A DNA stretch of 64,000 nucleotides from Amyelois transitella (taxonomy: Eukaryota > Arthropoda > Insecta > Lepidoptera > Pyralidae): assembly GCF_032362555.1 (NCBI RefSeq), contig NC_083518.1:3608501-3672500 (forward strand), in the 5' to 3' direction. The notes beneath the pieces are model-generated. The model saw only the letters and a program-made list of their open reading frames with translations, was not told the origin of the DNA and searched no databases. A program made the translations under genes and the position numbers. Below, in pieces: positions 37,801 to 50,283 of the stretch. Each line of letters opens with the position of its first letter. The first letter of the stretch is position 1.

Positions 37801-39310
37801 CTTAATCTGATTTCTATGGCAGATACATGATGATTTGACAAAGTTGTAATCGGTTGCCTGCCTGTTTATAAGTAGATTTTACAGATGTTACTGCTTACAT
37901 TCAAAAGACGTCTTCTACAAACCTACTGGAAGAACTGATGTACATTAATTTATATGATTATTTATGTGTTTACAGTGCAATGATGTAATGCTATTAAATA
38001 TAATTGATTGATGTCCGGCGCAGAGGTAACCATGTCGAAGGATCGGCCTGTTTGATGATAAATCACCTGCCAAGAGGTCTAATGTAGATAAATTACGTTA
38101 CACTACTCCTTGCCTGGTCCAATGCTCGTATAAGAAAATTAGTACCTGGGTGACCGAGCTATATATACATATATTTATATACAAATATTGCTAGTTTGAT
38201 AGGATAGGATTACAAAATAAAATGCGACGATTCTTAAATATAATTCATGTGTGACCATTACCAGTACCAACCAAAAGTTTTACTTGTAATAAAAATGTAC
38301 GTATTTATTGGACGAAAGTATTTATATTGAAACCTAAACTAAAAAAGAACTGAATGTTTTACTAAAATAATTGTTACCTCAAACTTTATCGATTATGTGT
38401 TGTATTACGACGCAATTATTTAAACTTAATAACAATTAATCTTTATATAGAAAATTATAGTATTTATAGCCGTTATAAAATAAGATAAAACAGGTAAATA
38501 ATGTGTTACTCCATCTACAAGATACAGTTATCACAGTTCCAAATTAATTTATTATAAGTAAATAAATTCATCAAAGTGGCGACTTTAACCCGCTAGTTCT
38601 TACAAAACAATAAATAACCGCCTCCAATCGATATCCTCATTTTTAAACCTTCTCCTAAATGTAACAAATACTTTCCAGAAAACCGTATCAAAATCGATTC
38701 AGCGAAACGCGATACATACACCTGAGAACCACTTCTTTTTTAACGGCAGTTAAATTTTTTTATTGTTTTCGCAACGTTTAGGCGAGAACGCGTTTATTCT
38801 AATTCGCATTTGGTCCAATCACCTTCTCAGTTAAGACAAGAGTGAATTATTTTGGACGAACCTTAAATTGGAATTTTTTTTAACACTATGACGTATTCGA
38901 CTAGTTTAATAACAAGATAGTGCTCGCGATTTCGTCCTTATGAACTATGAAATTAGACTTAGGATCCACATATGACTTGCTAACAAAAATTAAAAAATTA
39001 TCATAAAATTCGAAATAATATACCTAGCCATTCACGGTTCTCAGGGTAATATCTTCAAAGCACAAAAAACGAATAGGTTAATAACCTCTATGGGTGCAAT
39101 TCTTACAAAAACCTCCTCTTTCCAGAAGGGAGTTAGGATACACTACTTACATCGTTCCACTTTACGATTTCTAGATATAATGTACGAGTATGACTTTTAC
39201 TATACTATACTATATATAGTAGTTCTATACTATAGTGTATGACTAATTACATATTTCTCTCTGAGGCCTTTTGTACACCTTTAGTTCCTTTAGGATACAT
39301 TTTAAGGTAA
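34850..39310. other. intergenic, mostly unassigned
   Basis: No supported gene. It contains LINE-like debris near 36080-36175 (GCATTAAGTCCGCCAATTGT), a Helitron-like element (37426-37587), and otherwise AT-rich sequence. The minus-strand ORFs near 37075 and 37487 lack start context, partner exons or familiar motifs. Confidence 0.5.
37426..37587 (+). mobile_element. non-autonomous Helitron-like element
   Basis: Starts TCCATACTAACATTATAAAT, contains GTTACGCTTTCAAGGTTAG and ATGAAATTTTGCATGCATAA, and ends GGAGAAAGCTAG. It is a shorter and more diverged relative of 22926-23144. Confidence 0.5.
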
Positions 39311-39315
39311 ACTTA

Positions 39316-40487
39316 GGGTAAGGATGCCTATTATGAGATACCATTTCTATTTTTGACTATAAAATCGAAACTGTTACCTTTGAAGACTTCCGAGATACAG
39401 TTTTAGAAAGGGAATTTAATGTACTTGAAATGTGTAATAACTATTTAGTGCTAAATATGATATTTTTCTGTCTGTGTTATGAAACATGAAATATAACAGA
39501 AAATAAGTCCTAGCAAAAGGGTCTCCTATTATGAGATATTAAGGGTACTTAATATGAGATAGTATCTCATATTAAGTTCCATAAAATTTTAGGGGTAAAC
39601 AAAACATAAAAAACAATATTCATGTCATTATAATCCTTTATTTATTTATTGTAACCCTTTATTTAAATATTATAGATAAACATCAGTCTCAACATTTTAG
39701 TACTTTAATTTTTAATAGCCAACTGAAACGCCATGTAGGTATTTGAAATCCTGCAAACGTAAGCCATCATTTATCCATTTCTTTGCAATAATTTTCCAGC
39801 TCGGCTTCTAAATCAATAGGTAAGGCTGGTCGTCTCCCCATTCGAACCTAGACAAGATCTTCTGCTTGGGTATCTTTTTTCACACAGCTCTCAAGGGTAC
39901 CCTTAGGTACAATAAAACGTTTAGCAGCTCTTAAGTAGCCCATTTCAGGTCTTCGTACTGCATTCACAATCTGTATCATGGCAGTGTGGTCCCAGGTCTT
40001 TCTTTTGATCGGAGGCATCTAAAATAAAAAATACACATCACCTTTAAAAATTGCTCTTTTTGTATACCACAATATGAGATATCCCATTTTAGGAACCCCA
40101 GCATATCTCATATTAGGAAAACAACAGTTTTACAAAATGAATGCCTTTTTTTTGGTTTAAAAAAGAAAACACAATAAAACTGCATTTACATCTTAAAATT
40201 GATCATATTAGTTACAAGCAAAATATATATTAAGACCTTTTAACTTAATAATAAAGTTGTTACATACCTTGTAAACATTTGATGAAAAATATTTGGTTTT
40301 ACGATAATGTAGTAATCTGCACACACACGTCCTCAGATTGCCGGTGGCCAGTGCGCACAAGCAGACGTTTAGCACTGTTGCTGTATCGATTCGCGTGACA
40401 CTGGCGCCAAATGGCTGACTTAAATAGTTTGACCAATACATAGCTATCTCATATTTGGCGCCTATCTCATAATAGGCATCCTTACCC
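39316..40487 (-). mobile_element. pogo-like Tc1/mariner DNA transposon, internally deleted
   Basis: 1172-bp element between TA dinucleotides (39314-39315 and 40488-40489). Its 25-bp ends (39316-39340 and 40463-40487, starting GGGTAAGGATGCCTATTATG) are perfect inverted repeats. Inside, several TATCTCATATTA-type copies near both ends act as subterminal repeats. From 40018 leftwards the minus strand encodes a transposase N-terminus: MPPIKRKTWDHTAMIQIVNA, then GYLRAAKRFIVPKGTLE and GRRPALPIDLEAELENYC. This matches the Psq-type helix-turn-helix and following region of pogo/Tigger transposases. The frame carries a stop (after DTQAEDLV) and ends about 250 bp in; the catalytic DDE domain is absent, so it can only be a non-autonomous relic. 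Confidence 0.85.
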
Positions 40488-40668
40488 TAATGATACTTGG
40501 ACTTTAATTTTAAAATTAAATGTCACACTATACTATGTGAACTATTTGAAGGTGAAGCAAAGGTAACAAGGGCTGCTTGGTTTCGCAATGATTGGTCAGG
40601 ATTCTTTGCATATGCAATAGCGAATTTAACAAATTTATTTTAATTTTATTACTATTATAATTTGGATG

Positions 40669-40745
40669 TTTATCACGTCCTTATTTCTTGCGGTGTAGAC
40701 AGAACCAACCGTCTCGAAAGCACTGAAAGGCCACGTTCAGCTGTT
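40669..40745 (-). repeat. 3' fragment of family-A SINE (antisense)
   Basis: TTTCTTGCGGTGTAGACAGA, ACCAACCGTCTCGAAAGCAC and GGCCACGTTCAGCTGTTT. It lies 180 bp right of the pogo-like element. Confidence 0.6.
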
Positions 40746-41217
40746 TAAAATACATAAAAAGCTATTATAATAAATTATTAGAATTAATTGTAAGGTACGC
40801 ATCTATAAATAGCCATTATGCACGTATTCTATTTTTAGATAATAACTGTATTAAAAGTTCAGGGAAAATCATATGCTATGACCATCACCCATCACCCATC
40901 ACGTTGCCAAAAACATTGATCTGTTCTATAAATAATGTTTAATCAATGCTTCCTAGGTCAAAACAATAATAATAACAGTTTGTGCAATATGATTTAAATC
41001 CGTATTAAATTACAATAAATATTCTAATATTTAAGATAACTTTACAAAAATTGCATTATGATTCATATTTGGGAGTGGTACGCCTCGCATCCACGGCCAC
41101 AGACTAAAATTTATGAATTTGTTTGTTGGTGTTTTTGCCGTGGGAAAACGTCGGTATATTGCATTTACTTCTATATTTTGTTGCTCTATGAGCTTGCTGC
41201 TGTCGTTGTGAGTTTGG

Positions 41218-41228
41218 TATATAAAAGG
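41218..41228 (+). promoter_or_regulatory. TATA box of the 41.3 kb gene
   Basis: TATATAAAAGG, 79 bp before the ATG; the start site is probably near the CTCATTCAC at about 41252. Confidence 0.8.
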
Positions 41229-41296
41229 ATGCGCTTAAGCAATCACAGCATACTCATTCACAACTTCTGAGAGAAACACCGCTAAACAAGCAAACA

Positions 41297-41979
41297 ATGA
41301 AGCTGCTTGTGAGTATTATTAAAGTCTCAGATCTTTTATTATTTATCGTTTGACAAGAAAAAACAATTTGGTCAGTCGACCTTACACATTTTATAAGATA
41401 TGGATTGAAGCACTTTGAGACTGAAAGGCTAAGAACAGTTGCTGTAGGCCTTTTCTAGATAGATTCCCGATTATATGCGACTCCTGAAATAGCATAGTTA
41501 TAATACTGCAATCAAAAATTATTATTTTTATTTCTTTGAAGAAAATGACTTCATTTTCTTAAGCGATATAATTATTTTGTTAAGCGATTACGTACACTTG
41601 TACCTTATCGCTTGACAAAATAACACACTTAGACACACACACTTGGTACACTTGTACCTAATTGCTTAACATAATAATTATTTATTATGTTAAGCAATTA
41701 GGTACAAGTGACAATGACCATAAATTCCAGGTCCTCCTTGCTGCTTTAAGCGCCTTGGTCTGCCTGGCCAGCGCTGGATACATCAGGAGTGGTTGGTCTG
41801 GCGGCGGTTGGTCCGGCCGGGGCTGGTCTGGGGGCAGCAGGGGTTGGTCTGGCGGATGGTCGTCCCCCGTGGTCGTCAGACGGGTCTACTCCTCCCCATC
41901 TTACGGCTGGAGCGGCTACGGAGGATACGGCGGTTACGGAAGCGGCTGGAGGTCAGGATGGAACAGCGGCTGGTGGTAG
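41297..41979 (+). CDS. secreted Gly/Trp/Ser-rich cuticle-type peptide
   Basis: Two exons: 41297-41308 (MKLL, donor GTGAGT) and 41731-41979 (acceptor TAAATTCCAG), phase 0, intron 422 bp, 86 aa. The signal peptide is MKLLVLLAALSALVCLASA. The mature chain starts GYIRSGWSGG and consists of GWSGG/GRGWSGG repeats, a short SPVVVRRVYSSP segment, then YGGYGGYGSG and a C-terminal SGWNSGWW. Unlike its neighbours it lacks the dibasic KRG site. Its intron carries two hairpins, one of them perfect (see 41649). It is likely a glycine-rich cuticular peptide; an antimicrobial role for such Gly/Trp-rich peptides cannot be excluded. Confidence 0.85.
41570..41628. repeat. imperfect hairpin in the 41.3 kb intron
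   Basis: ATTATTTTGTTAAGCGATTA and its near-complement around TATCGCTTGACAAAATAA face each other across TACGTACACTTGTACC. The arms are diverged copies of the arms of the 41649-41710 palindrome (shared GTTAAGC-ATTA and GTACAAGTG blocks). Confidence 0.65.
41649..41710. repeat. perfect 29-bp inverted repeat, 4-nt loop
   Basis: The left arm 41649-41677 starts CACTTGTACCTAATTGCTTA; the right arm 41682-41710 is its exact complement; the loop is TTAT. It ends 20 bp before the splice acceptor of the 41.3 kb gene, so in pre-mRNA it would form a strong stem at the 3' splice site. Confidence 0.9.
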
Positions 41980-44900
41980 AATATTTTGGGAACAACTAAT
42001 TTTGTACAGTTAACTTGATATTTCTATAACAAAGTCGATCTTGCTTCTAACTGTACAATATCATCGTCTAACTTTACCCCTTTGTGGAGGACTGCGTGGA
42101 TATCTTGCGTTATACCTTTTTTAAACCAATATAGAAGTAATATTTCTACTATTGAACTTACTAGGTACTTCCACAGCATAACCATGACAAAGAACAATAT
42201 TAATCAACCATATGATGATCATTTTAATTAAAATGTGCCATTAATATTTTATTGTTTATATATCTGTTTTACGGCGCACAGTACTGTCATACCAGGATCA
42301 AATAATTGGTTAGCAGTTAATAGTGAGGCTGAAAACAAATTAAATACACAGAACGTCATCATGTTGTGTCTTCGCTATAATTAATTTCTCTTCAGCGTTG
42401 TTTTGGACCACCCGGGTTATACAGAAACGTTGACATGTCTTATCTTCTCTATTCTTTCTTTCTCGGCGGTAGAGAAAGAAAAGAAAGCATTTAAGACATG
42501 CGCCCTTGAGGAATGGAATTATTCGGTCCCAAGAATCAGCCCTAGTATTTTGCATGTAACCATTACGTGATCTGCCTGTTTTAAAAAGGTCATTAACAAA
42601 ATTAACCATACTGTATTGGTCATTATTATCTCTGTGATATTTTAAACTACTTTTATAAATAAAAAACTTTAGTATTACAAAATTTGTTTTATTTACTGGT
42701 TTATTAAAATATACATGTAAAACTAATTTTCCTTTATCTATTCTAATGAGATGTATAAGTATAGATGTTAAGTATTTATGCCCAGGTAGAGTATAGTCCA
42801 AAAATTTTAGTAAATTATTGACGTAGCTTGGAAGATGATATGAGAGCTAATGGACTGAAAACCAAGAATCTTGATAATCAGACAATTTGAATAGAAAAAA
42901 AAACAAAAGTCGGGTCAAGCTGCAACAGCAACGGGGACGCAAAAAAAAAGAGATAAAAATTATTAGAATCGTATTTATTTCATGGTGAATTTGTTTACCA
43001 TTAAATGACCTACGTATGGGTGTAGAATTGCAGTAACACATCATAAACTTGTTTTATGTCTTATTTATATTATGGATATTAATATTGTATGTAATTTTAA
43101 TATAAAATGGCATTGATTGACGAAATCTGCAGAGCGTGGCATTCCCAATTATTCAGACTTCATAAGAACCTGCATTTACATCACATTTGCATTTGTATGG
43201 ATTTCTACTAACAGGTAAATAAATTATGTTATTATAGATAAAGTGCTGACGTGTGTAGGCATTTTATGGAATTTAGCATATACTAGATTATGCCCACAGC
43301 TGCGCTCGCGCAAAACGATAAGTACCCGTCGTTCATGCACCTTTCCCGTAGGAATTTCGGGATATAATAATAAAATCGATAGTAATTAGCATTACCTAAT
43401 ACCTAATCTAATACCGAAATTAACAATATTTTTATTCAATCGTATCTTTTAGTTATAAAGTAAGTATTATTTAAATTTGCTCCCAAAAGTCATCATAGTC
43501 ACATCTGCAAAATACAAAAATCACTGACTCCCATTGGGCAACTAATATATTTTTTAAATGTTGGTTGGTACCAATATATTCTTAATGTATGATTGATATA
43601 GTGCTCCTAAAGTTCCATGAACTTTAAGGTTGTTTACGAACATTAAATGTAATTATAACCAATTAACTATATTAGTTTACCTATCATAGGTAACACGGCA
43701 TTAAGTCGAATGCAATAAATTAAATTATAGTTTAAGGCAATGGTTGGAGTTGACTCAATTGGAAATCGATGTATTCAATTGATAAATTAATCCTTTTTCA
43801 CTCTTAGTTTTTCCCAACTTATCTAATTTGCATGAAATTTTGAAACGCGATAGTTAAAAACTTAGAAGTATGTAGTATTAAAGTTGTGTTTACTAGACAT
43901 CGTTTTGAACGTACACTTAGCCTTCGTATAAGGGAAGTCTAGTAAATTAAGTATATGATCTCTACGAATGCTATATTTTACATACCGTTTGACATTTAAC
44001 AAATATTCAACATTCGGCCGCATATATTACACCAACCCTAATTCCCTAATCAAATAAATCTATTTTTTGCAAAGGATGGATTTACGTGGATGTAAACAAC
44101 TTGATAGAGAGATGTAGAAAGATGAAATTTGGCATGTATCTTCCTAATTTGTATTTAGTATTTAAGGGAATCGGTAAGAGCGTATTATAAAAACATTTTT
44201 ATATAATAAAAAAGACTGAAATTTGCACTTACGTCGTTGCAGCCAAAACTAGTAGATATAAAACGAATTCCTCTTTATGTATGTAGATCATGTTCAAATA
44301 AGGCTTCACTGTCGCAACTCGCTTCTGTGATGTGACATGAGTATAAGATATTCGTCAGCTAAGTGACGAATTCACGGCCTCTGCTTATCGCGATCTTGCT
44401 CTTATTTTGAAATACTGCAGTATTTTTTTAATTTAATTGCGACTTTTAGCAGACTGTCTGTTTGTTATTTTTTTAAGTGCGCGGTCAATTAATAAATGCA
44501 TTCATTCAGCAATGCAAGGGTAATAAATAAAACCTACTTTTTCTAATTCGGCATTATTGTAATTTTTTTCAAAAGGTGACAACATCTTTGAATTCTAATA
44601 ACATATCATTGTTGATGTTAAAAATTTCTGATTTAAAATATTTTCTTACATTTTTACGATAAAATAAAAGTTTATCCAGGACTCCCGTTCAGTCTAGTTT
44701 TAGTATCCATTTAAAGGGTACCAATGATTTCGCTTAAGAAAACTACAGAAACGTGGAACCAAGAAGGTCGATCGTATTTCAACACTTGCAATATAATTTT
44801 AATACAAAACAAAAATATTAAAAATTTTCACATTAAATACTAACACTCGTCATAAGTAGAATCAAAATGTTTATTTGCCGGAATAGGTATAATAAAAAGT

Positions 44901-46481
44901 ACGATAAACCCAATGAAAAGCAAACCCTGGGCCCTAAAATATAACGGGCAATGTTAACATGCAAAGATGGCAGACTATTTTTTACATTTGAAAATATTAT
45001 TAAATTTATACTATTTTGCAGAAAATCTAACAAGTTTATAATACCAAAAGAAACGGGACGTATTTATACTTAATAGTTGCGTATCGTTTGTCAGGTTCTT
45101 ACGGCTCAGAGGCTAGGTCCGGACACTACGAGATCACACGGGCAAATTCGTCCAATGCCAAGTTCAGGTTGAGGTGAGATTTGGTAACAATACATATATA
45201 TGTATACACATTATCATGTATTATTAGTACTGGGATATAGAGCCAACAGTCATGAAAAAAGTCACATTCAGTTTTTATTACCTAACTATAATATGTTACG
45301 TTATCGAATATATACCTCATAGACCTCAGGCATCATCGCCAGCCATCGAAGTACATCGCCACTTAGCCAAAGTTCAGTATTTTAACATTAATAGTTGACG
45401 CATTCCTTTAATCCACGTTCGTAGCTAATTCGTTTGGCTTAAACTCAATTTTAGATATCGGTTTATGGGTAAAGACATTTGACTCGTCCCAGTCACCTGA
45501 AACCACAGGATATCTCTGAATTTTAATTAATTTACTTGTATATGACGAAGTACGAAGGCGTTCGATAAAGAAAGGTTTGCAAATATTTCCATAAGACCGA
45601 AACCAATGCGCAGAAGATAGTTTGTAATAAAATCTTATTGCATTGCAATTTCAAAGAGCAAATATCAGATAACAATTAAATTTGATAGCTTGAATGCATG
45701 TACTGTGATGTCAGATAGACACTTCAAGCCTCAGTAATTATATTCACCTCAAGTCTAAATCCGCCTGTATTTTGGATTTGTTCACACGGTATACTTTGGC
45801 TATACAAGTTGGCTGTAAAGAATTACGATTATGGATGACAAAGACAAACCTTAATAGAGATGCAGATTTTGTTATGAGAACTTATTTAAAAATAATAATT
45901 AAGAAACAATATTTTATTGAATAATAATGTGTAAAAAAATAGTATTGTAAATTAAAAATTATGAAATATACGAACAATTTAAATATAAAAAACCTATTTT
46001 GTTTATTTAAAACTAAATTATGTACACCAAAATAACATATTTTGTCAATAAGTATCAACATGACGCAAATTACTGACTAAAGTCCAAATAACACTACTTT
46101 CGTCTATTATTATCGTTTTAATTTTTCGTTCTAGGTAGCACGTTTTTTTTCAGTTTTATTATTATTTTTATTATAAAGTTGTACGTATAACATAATATGA
46201 TTAGATAACATAAAAAGTGTGTCTATAAATAATAGATATTATATCTACGTTAAAAAAGGAATAATTTTTTGTTAATTTATACATAGGTAAGTACAAATAT
46301 ATATTATATCTTTATAACCTAAAAGAGCTGGAAGTCAGTCTCAAAGAAAAAATATACAAGCCGCGGTTATCTTTTTGGTTAATTTAACTTAATAAAATTT
46401 ATTCTAAGGAAGTTGAATTTTCTCAGAATGGATCAGTAAATGTTTTTGCTGAAATTTTGTAATTTAGATAAACATAGCATA

Positions 46482-46710
46482 GTGCCGTGTGGGTCTCGTT
46501 ACTTTAAAATAGCACCTCTAAGTGGTCTTCCCCATGGATGTCGTATAAAGCGATTAAGGAAGTAGCAAGCTTGGAATTCTTTTTGTAGGCGATAGGCGAG
46601 CAACCTGTCACTACTGGAAACTCAATTCTATCAATAAGCCATTACAGCTGAACGTGCCTTTAAGTATTTACAAAACTGTGGGCTCTATCTACCCCGCAAG
46701 AGGGTACATG
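46482..46710 (+). repeat. SINE-like interspersed repeat, family A
   Basis: Degraded head GTGCCGTGTGGGTCTCGTTA, then CCCATGGATGTCGTATAAAG, GCGAGCAACCTGTCACTACT, CAGCTGAACGTGCCTTTAAG and GGGCTCTATCTACCCCGCAA. The tail runs into the palindrome at 46715. Confidence 0.65.
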
Positions 46711-46714
46711 AGGA

Positions 46715-46763
46715 TACATACATTGGTATGTATATATCATGATTATACATACCAATGTATGTA
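46715..46763. repeat. perfect 20-bp inverted repeat, 9-nt loop
   Basis: TACATACATTGGTATGTATA at 46715-46734 pairs exactly with 46744-46763. It lies at the 3' tail of the SINE at 46482 and may derive from its tail copied in both directions. Confidence 0.85.
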
Positions 46764-47136
46764 TGTAAATGACGTAGATGACGTTTCATCAGTCATGAGG
46801 TTAGTAATTAGTAACAACTTAGATATATTCACATTCTGATGGCAATTGCAAGGGCATTGAAGCGATAACTGTGTATAATTTGTAATCAAACTTGGTCCAT
46901 ATCAAGAAGACAAATTTGTCGCTGGGTCTAGGAACCCCTAAGGCTGCAATATCTAGTGCCATCCAGTAGGTCTCGCGGACAAGTGTTTGAACTACTTCGA
47001 ACTTTGTTCTCTCAAGATAATTTTAATCAAAAACCCATTTCTCCTTCCTATCTGAATTTGAATATTGATCTAGTTTCGGTCGGCGACAACTGCGCGTCAC
47101 CGCGAGGACGCATTTTGCAACATTTCGTACGGCCGC

Positions 47137-47143
47137 TATATAT
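47137..47143 (+). promoter_or_regulatory. TATA box of the 47.2 kb gene
   Basis: TATATAT within GCTATATATGG, 73 bp before the ATG. The convergent paralog has ACTATATATGG at the matching place. Confidence 0.8.
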
Positions 47144-47209
47144 GGTACCTCGGGAGGAGCCATCATCACTCACCACCGATCCTCTCGTCTGGACACTTCA
47201 ACCCTCAAC

Positions 47210-48388
47210 ATGAAACTCTTCGTGAGTACCTAATTGTATTTTTTTTTTGTTTAACGACTCAGATCAAAATAATTATTCTCAAAATAATTAGTTTTTACCA
47301 TAACAATGATAGAGAAAATAAAAATTTATCATAAAAAAATACTAATTTAATTAATTGAACAGCGCAGAAGAAAAATACAGTACCTACTAATATTTTACTA
47401 CTTGCGGGTTTATTATACAAAAATATTAATTTTAAAAATAGATGTACAGTGTATCATTTGCTATTATTTTAATTAGCACTTGAGTAATGCCACTAAATTA
47501 ACTTATTAAAGGAACTAAGAAAGTTACATTATGGGTACTTAAAAAAACGTTTATCAATGAACTAGTCTAAATATGTCATGTGAATTATTTAAATGTTCCT
47601 GTCTTTGATAACACACGAACCTTTATATTAAGGAAAATAGACTGATTAATAGATATTTTAAAATTGAAACCTGATGCAAAGCATCTCCTTCGCGATACAG
47701 TGGGGAAATGCTGCCAATGTGATGGGTACCTTCCCATCAGGTACGATTCGGGGCGGACTTTCTCACTAATATGTTATTTTGATCTTATTTATTTATTTTA
47801 GTAAAATTTTGAAAATTAATAGTTTTGTACATTTTAAAATAAACCAAATCCTAATAATGTTTTAATTTGTCCTCCTTTCAGGTATGCATTTGCGCTTTGG
47901 CAGCGGTGGCGTTTGCCGGTGAGAGTGAGAAGCGAGACAAACGAGGTTTGCTGGGCGGACTCGGCTACAGCGGCAGCTTGAGTGCCGGCTACGTCGGCTA
48001 CAGCAGTGGACTATCCAGCTACTCAGCCCCAGCTGTCAGCTACTCAGCCCCAGCTGTCAGCTACTCAGCCCCTTCAATAAGCTACTCGGCCCCAGCTATC
48101 AGTTATTCTGCGCCAGTAGTAGCCGCTGCGCCTCGAGTGGTCGCCGTCAACAAAGTCGTAAATGTGCCGCGTGTAGTTTCAGTGCCACAAGTCGTCAACG
48201 TGCGAAAAGTGGTATCTGTGCCGCAAGTCGTCAGCCAGAGAGTCGTAGCCGCGCCGTCTGTAGCCTACACTGCAGGCTACAGCTCTGGCTTGGGCTACAG
48301 CTCAGGTTTAGGCTACAGTTCCGGCCTCAGCTACGGATCAGGCATTGGCTACGGTGGAGCTGCTTCCTACTCCAGCGGTTGGTGGTGA
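47210..48388 (+). CDS. secreted Ser/Tyr/Val-rich cuticle-type protein, paralog 1
   Basis: Two exons: 47210-47221 (MKLF, donor GTGAGT) and 47882-48388 (acceptor TCCTCCTTTCAG), phase 0, intron 660 bp, 172 aa. The signal peptide MKLFVCICALAAVAFAG is followed by ESEKRDKRG and LLGGLGYSGS. The middle has five SYSAPA-type units (about 48020-48110), then a Val-rich block with repeated VVSVPQVVNVRKVV, likely extended beta-strand, then GLGYSSGLGYSSG repeats and a SGWW end. It shares the signal peptide, KRG site, Val-block and WW end with the convergent gene at 50497-51664. A cuticular role is inferred; there is no Rebers-Riddiford motif. Confidence 0.87.
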
Positions 48389-49396
48389 TTTATATAGTGA
48401 ACTAGTCAATTGCAATAATGTAAATATGTTTTTTTCACCAAATATAAATGTTTTGAAATACTATTATGGTCTATTATTACTTTCTGATATACCTGTATTG
48501 ATATAATTCGTGTTATGTTATGAAGAGTTCAGTAACACATAACGTCATAAATATTTATTTAAATACTTCATGAAGTATCCACTGGTCAAAGGTAGACCCC
48601 GGGTTCCTCTCCAGGGAGGTAAAGATACAAGCGGCGGGATTTTGTAAAATCTACTTCCTAATAGTATATTCGTATCACCAAAAGCACAAGGGGACATCCC
48701 ATGAAATGAACAGGATTAAAGTATCTAAGTAAACATTTTGTCATATAAATTATTAAGTTTTTTAATGTACACATTGTGCATTCGTCCACGATTTAGATTT
48801 AAGAGATGTTTATTTGTAAATTGACGTCCGATGAAAATGCTGCAGTGTAGCTTGTTCCGCCTCTTTTACACATGCATATTCTGTTGAAACATTAAGTTGA
48901 AATATGCAATTTAAATATTTTTTTCCCTAATCCAGAGTTATATTGTTCCATTGAGATTGAACTGATATTGTAAGAACTGTAATTTGACATTTTGCATCTC
49001 ATGCATAAAATAAGAGTTTACGCGATTTATAGCAAAAGTTTTGCAGTCTGTGTTCGCTTCTTATTACTTGCTCACCTGGATGTGACAAATGCTGTTGACA
49101 CTTCTTGTTACGCCCGGTTCTAGCCCGCTTCTGTATTTGAAATGGCTTTAATAGAACCAGTACATTACTATTACAAGTACAGTGGGAACAATTATTATTT
49201 ATTTATTACTACACCAACACAATAATTCAACCTCTTACATGAAAAGATTGTGAAAAAAGAAGACACAAGAAGGGGTTACATTTAATGCGACAAACTGGTG
49301 AAAAGTTATACACTGTGGCGTTTTCACAAAAATAGTAGTAGCAATGATATCGAATGAAAATAAAATATTGTTTCCGTTTCTTTAAGCATGATTATG

Positions 49397-49428
49397 CTTT
49401 GTTATCAAATTAATGCTTGATAACAAAG
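49397..49428. repeat. inverted repeat, 12-bp perfect arms
   Basis: CTTTGTTATCAA at 49397-49408 pairs with its complement at 49417-49428 across 8 nt. Confidence 0.7.
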
Positions 49429-49672
49429 TAGGCACAGTAGAGAAAATTTCCAGCTCTTATCGTGATTATTGACATCCCTCTCTTAGCTATTTGAGGCTCG
49501 CTGGGAATAAGACATAATAAAATAATATTATTGATCTTGTAAAGCATATGAACTCCGGAAGGATCTACTCTATAATCAAATTTCATCTTTCTGCGATCGA
49601 TGAAAAGCATTATTACTTTATGTTGTAAATAACTCAGCAAGGAAAGTATTTCATATTAAGAAGTAAATTTAT

Positions 49673-50283
49673 AAGGGTTCCGTACCTAAAAGGTAAAATC
49701 GGGACACTAAGCCACCTCTGTCTATCTGTCCGTTTATCCGTCTGTCTGTCACCAGGCTGTATCTCATAAACCGGGATAGACTAGATAGTTGAAATTTTCA
49801 TAAATTAAGTTTTTTATTGCCGCTATAACAACAAATAACATTTTTTTTTAAATATGTTTAAGGTGCGTTGCTTTTACAATAAACGTGTTTATTTTTTCTT
49901 AATATCGTTATTAACAATAACAGGAAGACACTTACCTTCTTCACAGTATATTTGCTTGTTGTAACTTTTCAAAATAAATAATTAAATAACAATAATAATT
50001 AATAACAATAAACTATTAAATCCCATACAACAAACGTATTTTACATCTAATTAATTATTCTGAACTTATTACAACATGTATATGTATTGATTGACCGCAT
50101 TGTTGTTCTACCGATTTGTGTCAGATGGCGTTGTTCTGTTATGTGTGCATTTCCACACAAGTCTCGAACTTACTTCGAGGTTAACTCAATATGTGTAATT
50201 TGTCCCGTATACATTTATTTATTTATTTATAAAGGAAATGATGTTACGGAACCCTTCGTGCGCGAGTCCAACTCGCACTTGAC
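49673..50283 (+). repeat. lepidopteran dispersed repeat (AGGGTTCCGTA type)
   Basis: Starts AAGGGTTCCGTACCTAAAAG, continues GTCTGTCACCAGGCTGTATC, TAGTTGAAATTTTCATAAAT and TTGCCGCTATAACAACAAAT, and ends GGAACCCTTCGTGCGCGAGT then CCAACTCGCACTTGACCAG. The two ends contain complementary GGGTTCCGTA and TACGGAACCC blocks. I recognise it as an abundant moth repeat; its class is uncertain. It is interrupted by AT-rich sequence. Confidence 0.6.

Larger units (their letters stand above)
42000..47130. other. intergenic, unassigned
   Basis: No gene I can support. A 153-codon minus-strand frame at 42340-42801 has a TTG start, no familiar motif, and no splice partner. The rest is AT-rich with traces of dispersed repeats near 43270-43370 and 44080-44290, a SINE fragment near 45235, and a family-A SINE at 46482. 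Confidence 0.5.

Noticed and set aside
42340-42801. 153-codon minus-strand ORF
   Set aside because: It starts at TTG, has no recognisable motif or secretion signal, no TATA box or splice partner, and its composition looks like translated AT-rich DNA.
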